Assembly: GCA_039935415.1 (NCBI GenBank)
Contig: JBDTKH010000008.1
Location: 1 to 12,521, forward strand
Source of the DNA: Palsa-870 sp039935415
GTDB taxonomy: Bacteria > Chloroflexota > Dormibacteria > Dormibacterales > Dormibacteraceae
Direction of reading: 5' to 3'
DNA length: 12,521 nt
The translations under genes were made by a program, and so were the position numbers. Below are positions 12,415 to 12,521 of this stretch, piece by piece (within the stretch, counting starts at the first letter, position 1; every line of letters starts with the position of its first letter). Below the pieces are notes generated by a model, which was not told the DNA's origin, searched no databases, and saw only the letters and a program-made list of their open reading frames with translations.

Positions 12415-12521
12415 TAGGCGCCGGGGAGGACAGGAGTCCTCCCCGGCGGAAACCCCACCTCTCCTCGGCAACGATGCGTGGGCCTGGAAGGTGGCGCGCT
12501 GGTCGACGGCCGAAATGAATT
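12415..12521 (+). repeat. Two-hairpin structured repeat, copy C (cut by window edge)
   Basis: Second tandem unit, 107 bp visible. It differs from copy B by six substitutions and one deleted G. Hairpin 1 (12420-12447) is perfect: arms GCCGGGGAGGAC and GTCCTCCCCGGC, loop AGGA. The third base pair is C:G here, A:T in copy B and G:C in copy A, so pairing is kept while the sequence changes. Hairpin 2 begins at 12508 (arm GGCCGAA, loop ATGAA) and is cut off by the window end. Further units may follow outside. Confidence 0.85.

Noticed and set aside
12284..12521. CRISPR array
   Set aside because: Only two tandem units of about 130 bp with the whole unit conserved; no short repeats alternating with unique spacers.

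Overview
The window is a GC-rich, densely coding bacterial segment from a Tad/Flp pilus region. It carries tandem TadE-like pseudopilins, TTG and GTG starts, and one very large pilus-ATPase/adenylate-cyclase fusion. Together these suggest an under-sampled Terrabacteria-type lineage (Chloroflexota, Candidatus Dormibacterota or a relative). That placement is inference from gene content and style; no rRNA or taxonomic marker is present.

Layout. Positions 1-763 (minus, cut by the left edge) encode a CpaB/RcpC-type pilus protein with a SAF domain. An 80 bp divergent spacer separates it from a plus-strand pilus operon: tadE-like 1 (844-1383), tadE-like 2 (1544-2092) and a TadG-like surface protein (2093-4075). 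Seven bases further on, convergent, ends a 1632-residue minus-strand gene (4083-8981). It joins a complete CpaF/TadA secretion ATPase to a class III nucleotide cyclase, a STAND/AAA-type ATPase and a C-terminal helical-repeat region. Upstream of it on the same strand is a tightly packed signalling cassette (9067-11073): STAS anti-sigma antagonist, RsbW-like HATPase, a tiny protein holding only a histidine-kinase dimerisation/phosphoacceptor helix pair, and a receiver-GGDEF protein. A receiver-PP2C (RsbU-type) phosphatase (11153-12286) is transcribed divergently from the STAS gene.

How the genes may work together (inference): the receiver-PP2C phosphatase would set the phosphorylation state of the STAS protein, which would titrate the HATPase. 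The HATPase may also serve the His-containing mini-protein as a split histidine kinase, whose target could be the receiver-GGDEF protein. The output sits beside, and in part on, the pilus motor, so partner switching, a GGDEF domain and an adenylate cyclase domain all converge on Tad pilus assembly.

Non-coding structure. A previously unlabelled repeat is present three times: inverted between the two tadE genes, and twice in tandem after the phosphatase gene. Each copy has a 12-bp-arm hairpin with a 4-nt loop. The two copies complete enough to check have 60 nt and then a 7-bp-arm, 5-nt-loop hairpin. Base changes between copies preserve pairing. The copy in the pilus operon is flanked by a 27-bp near-perfect direct repeat that duplicates the end of tadE 1, as expected for insertion of a mobile structured element.
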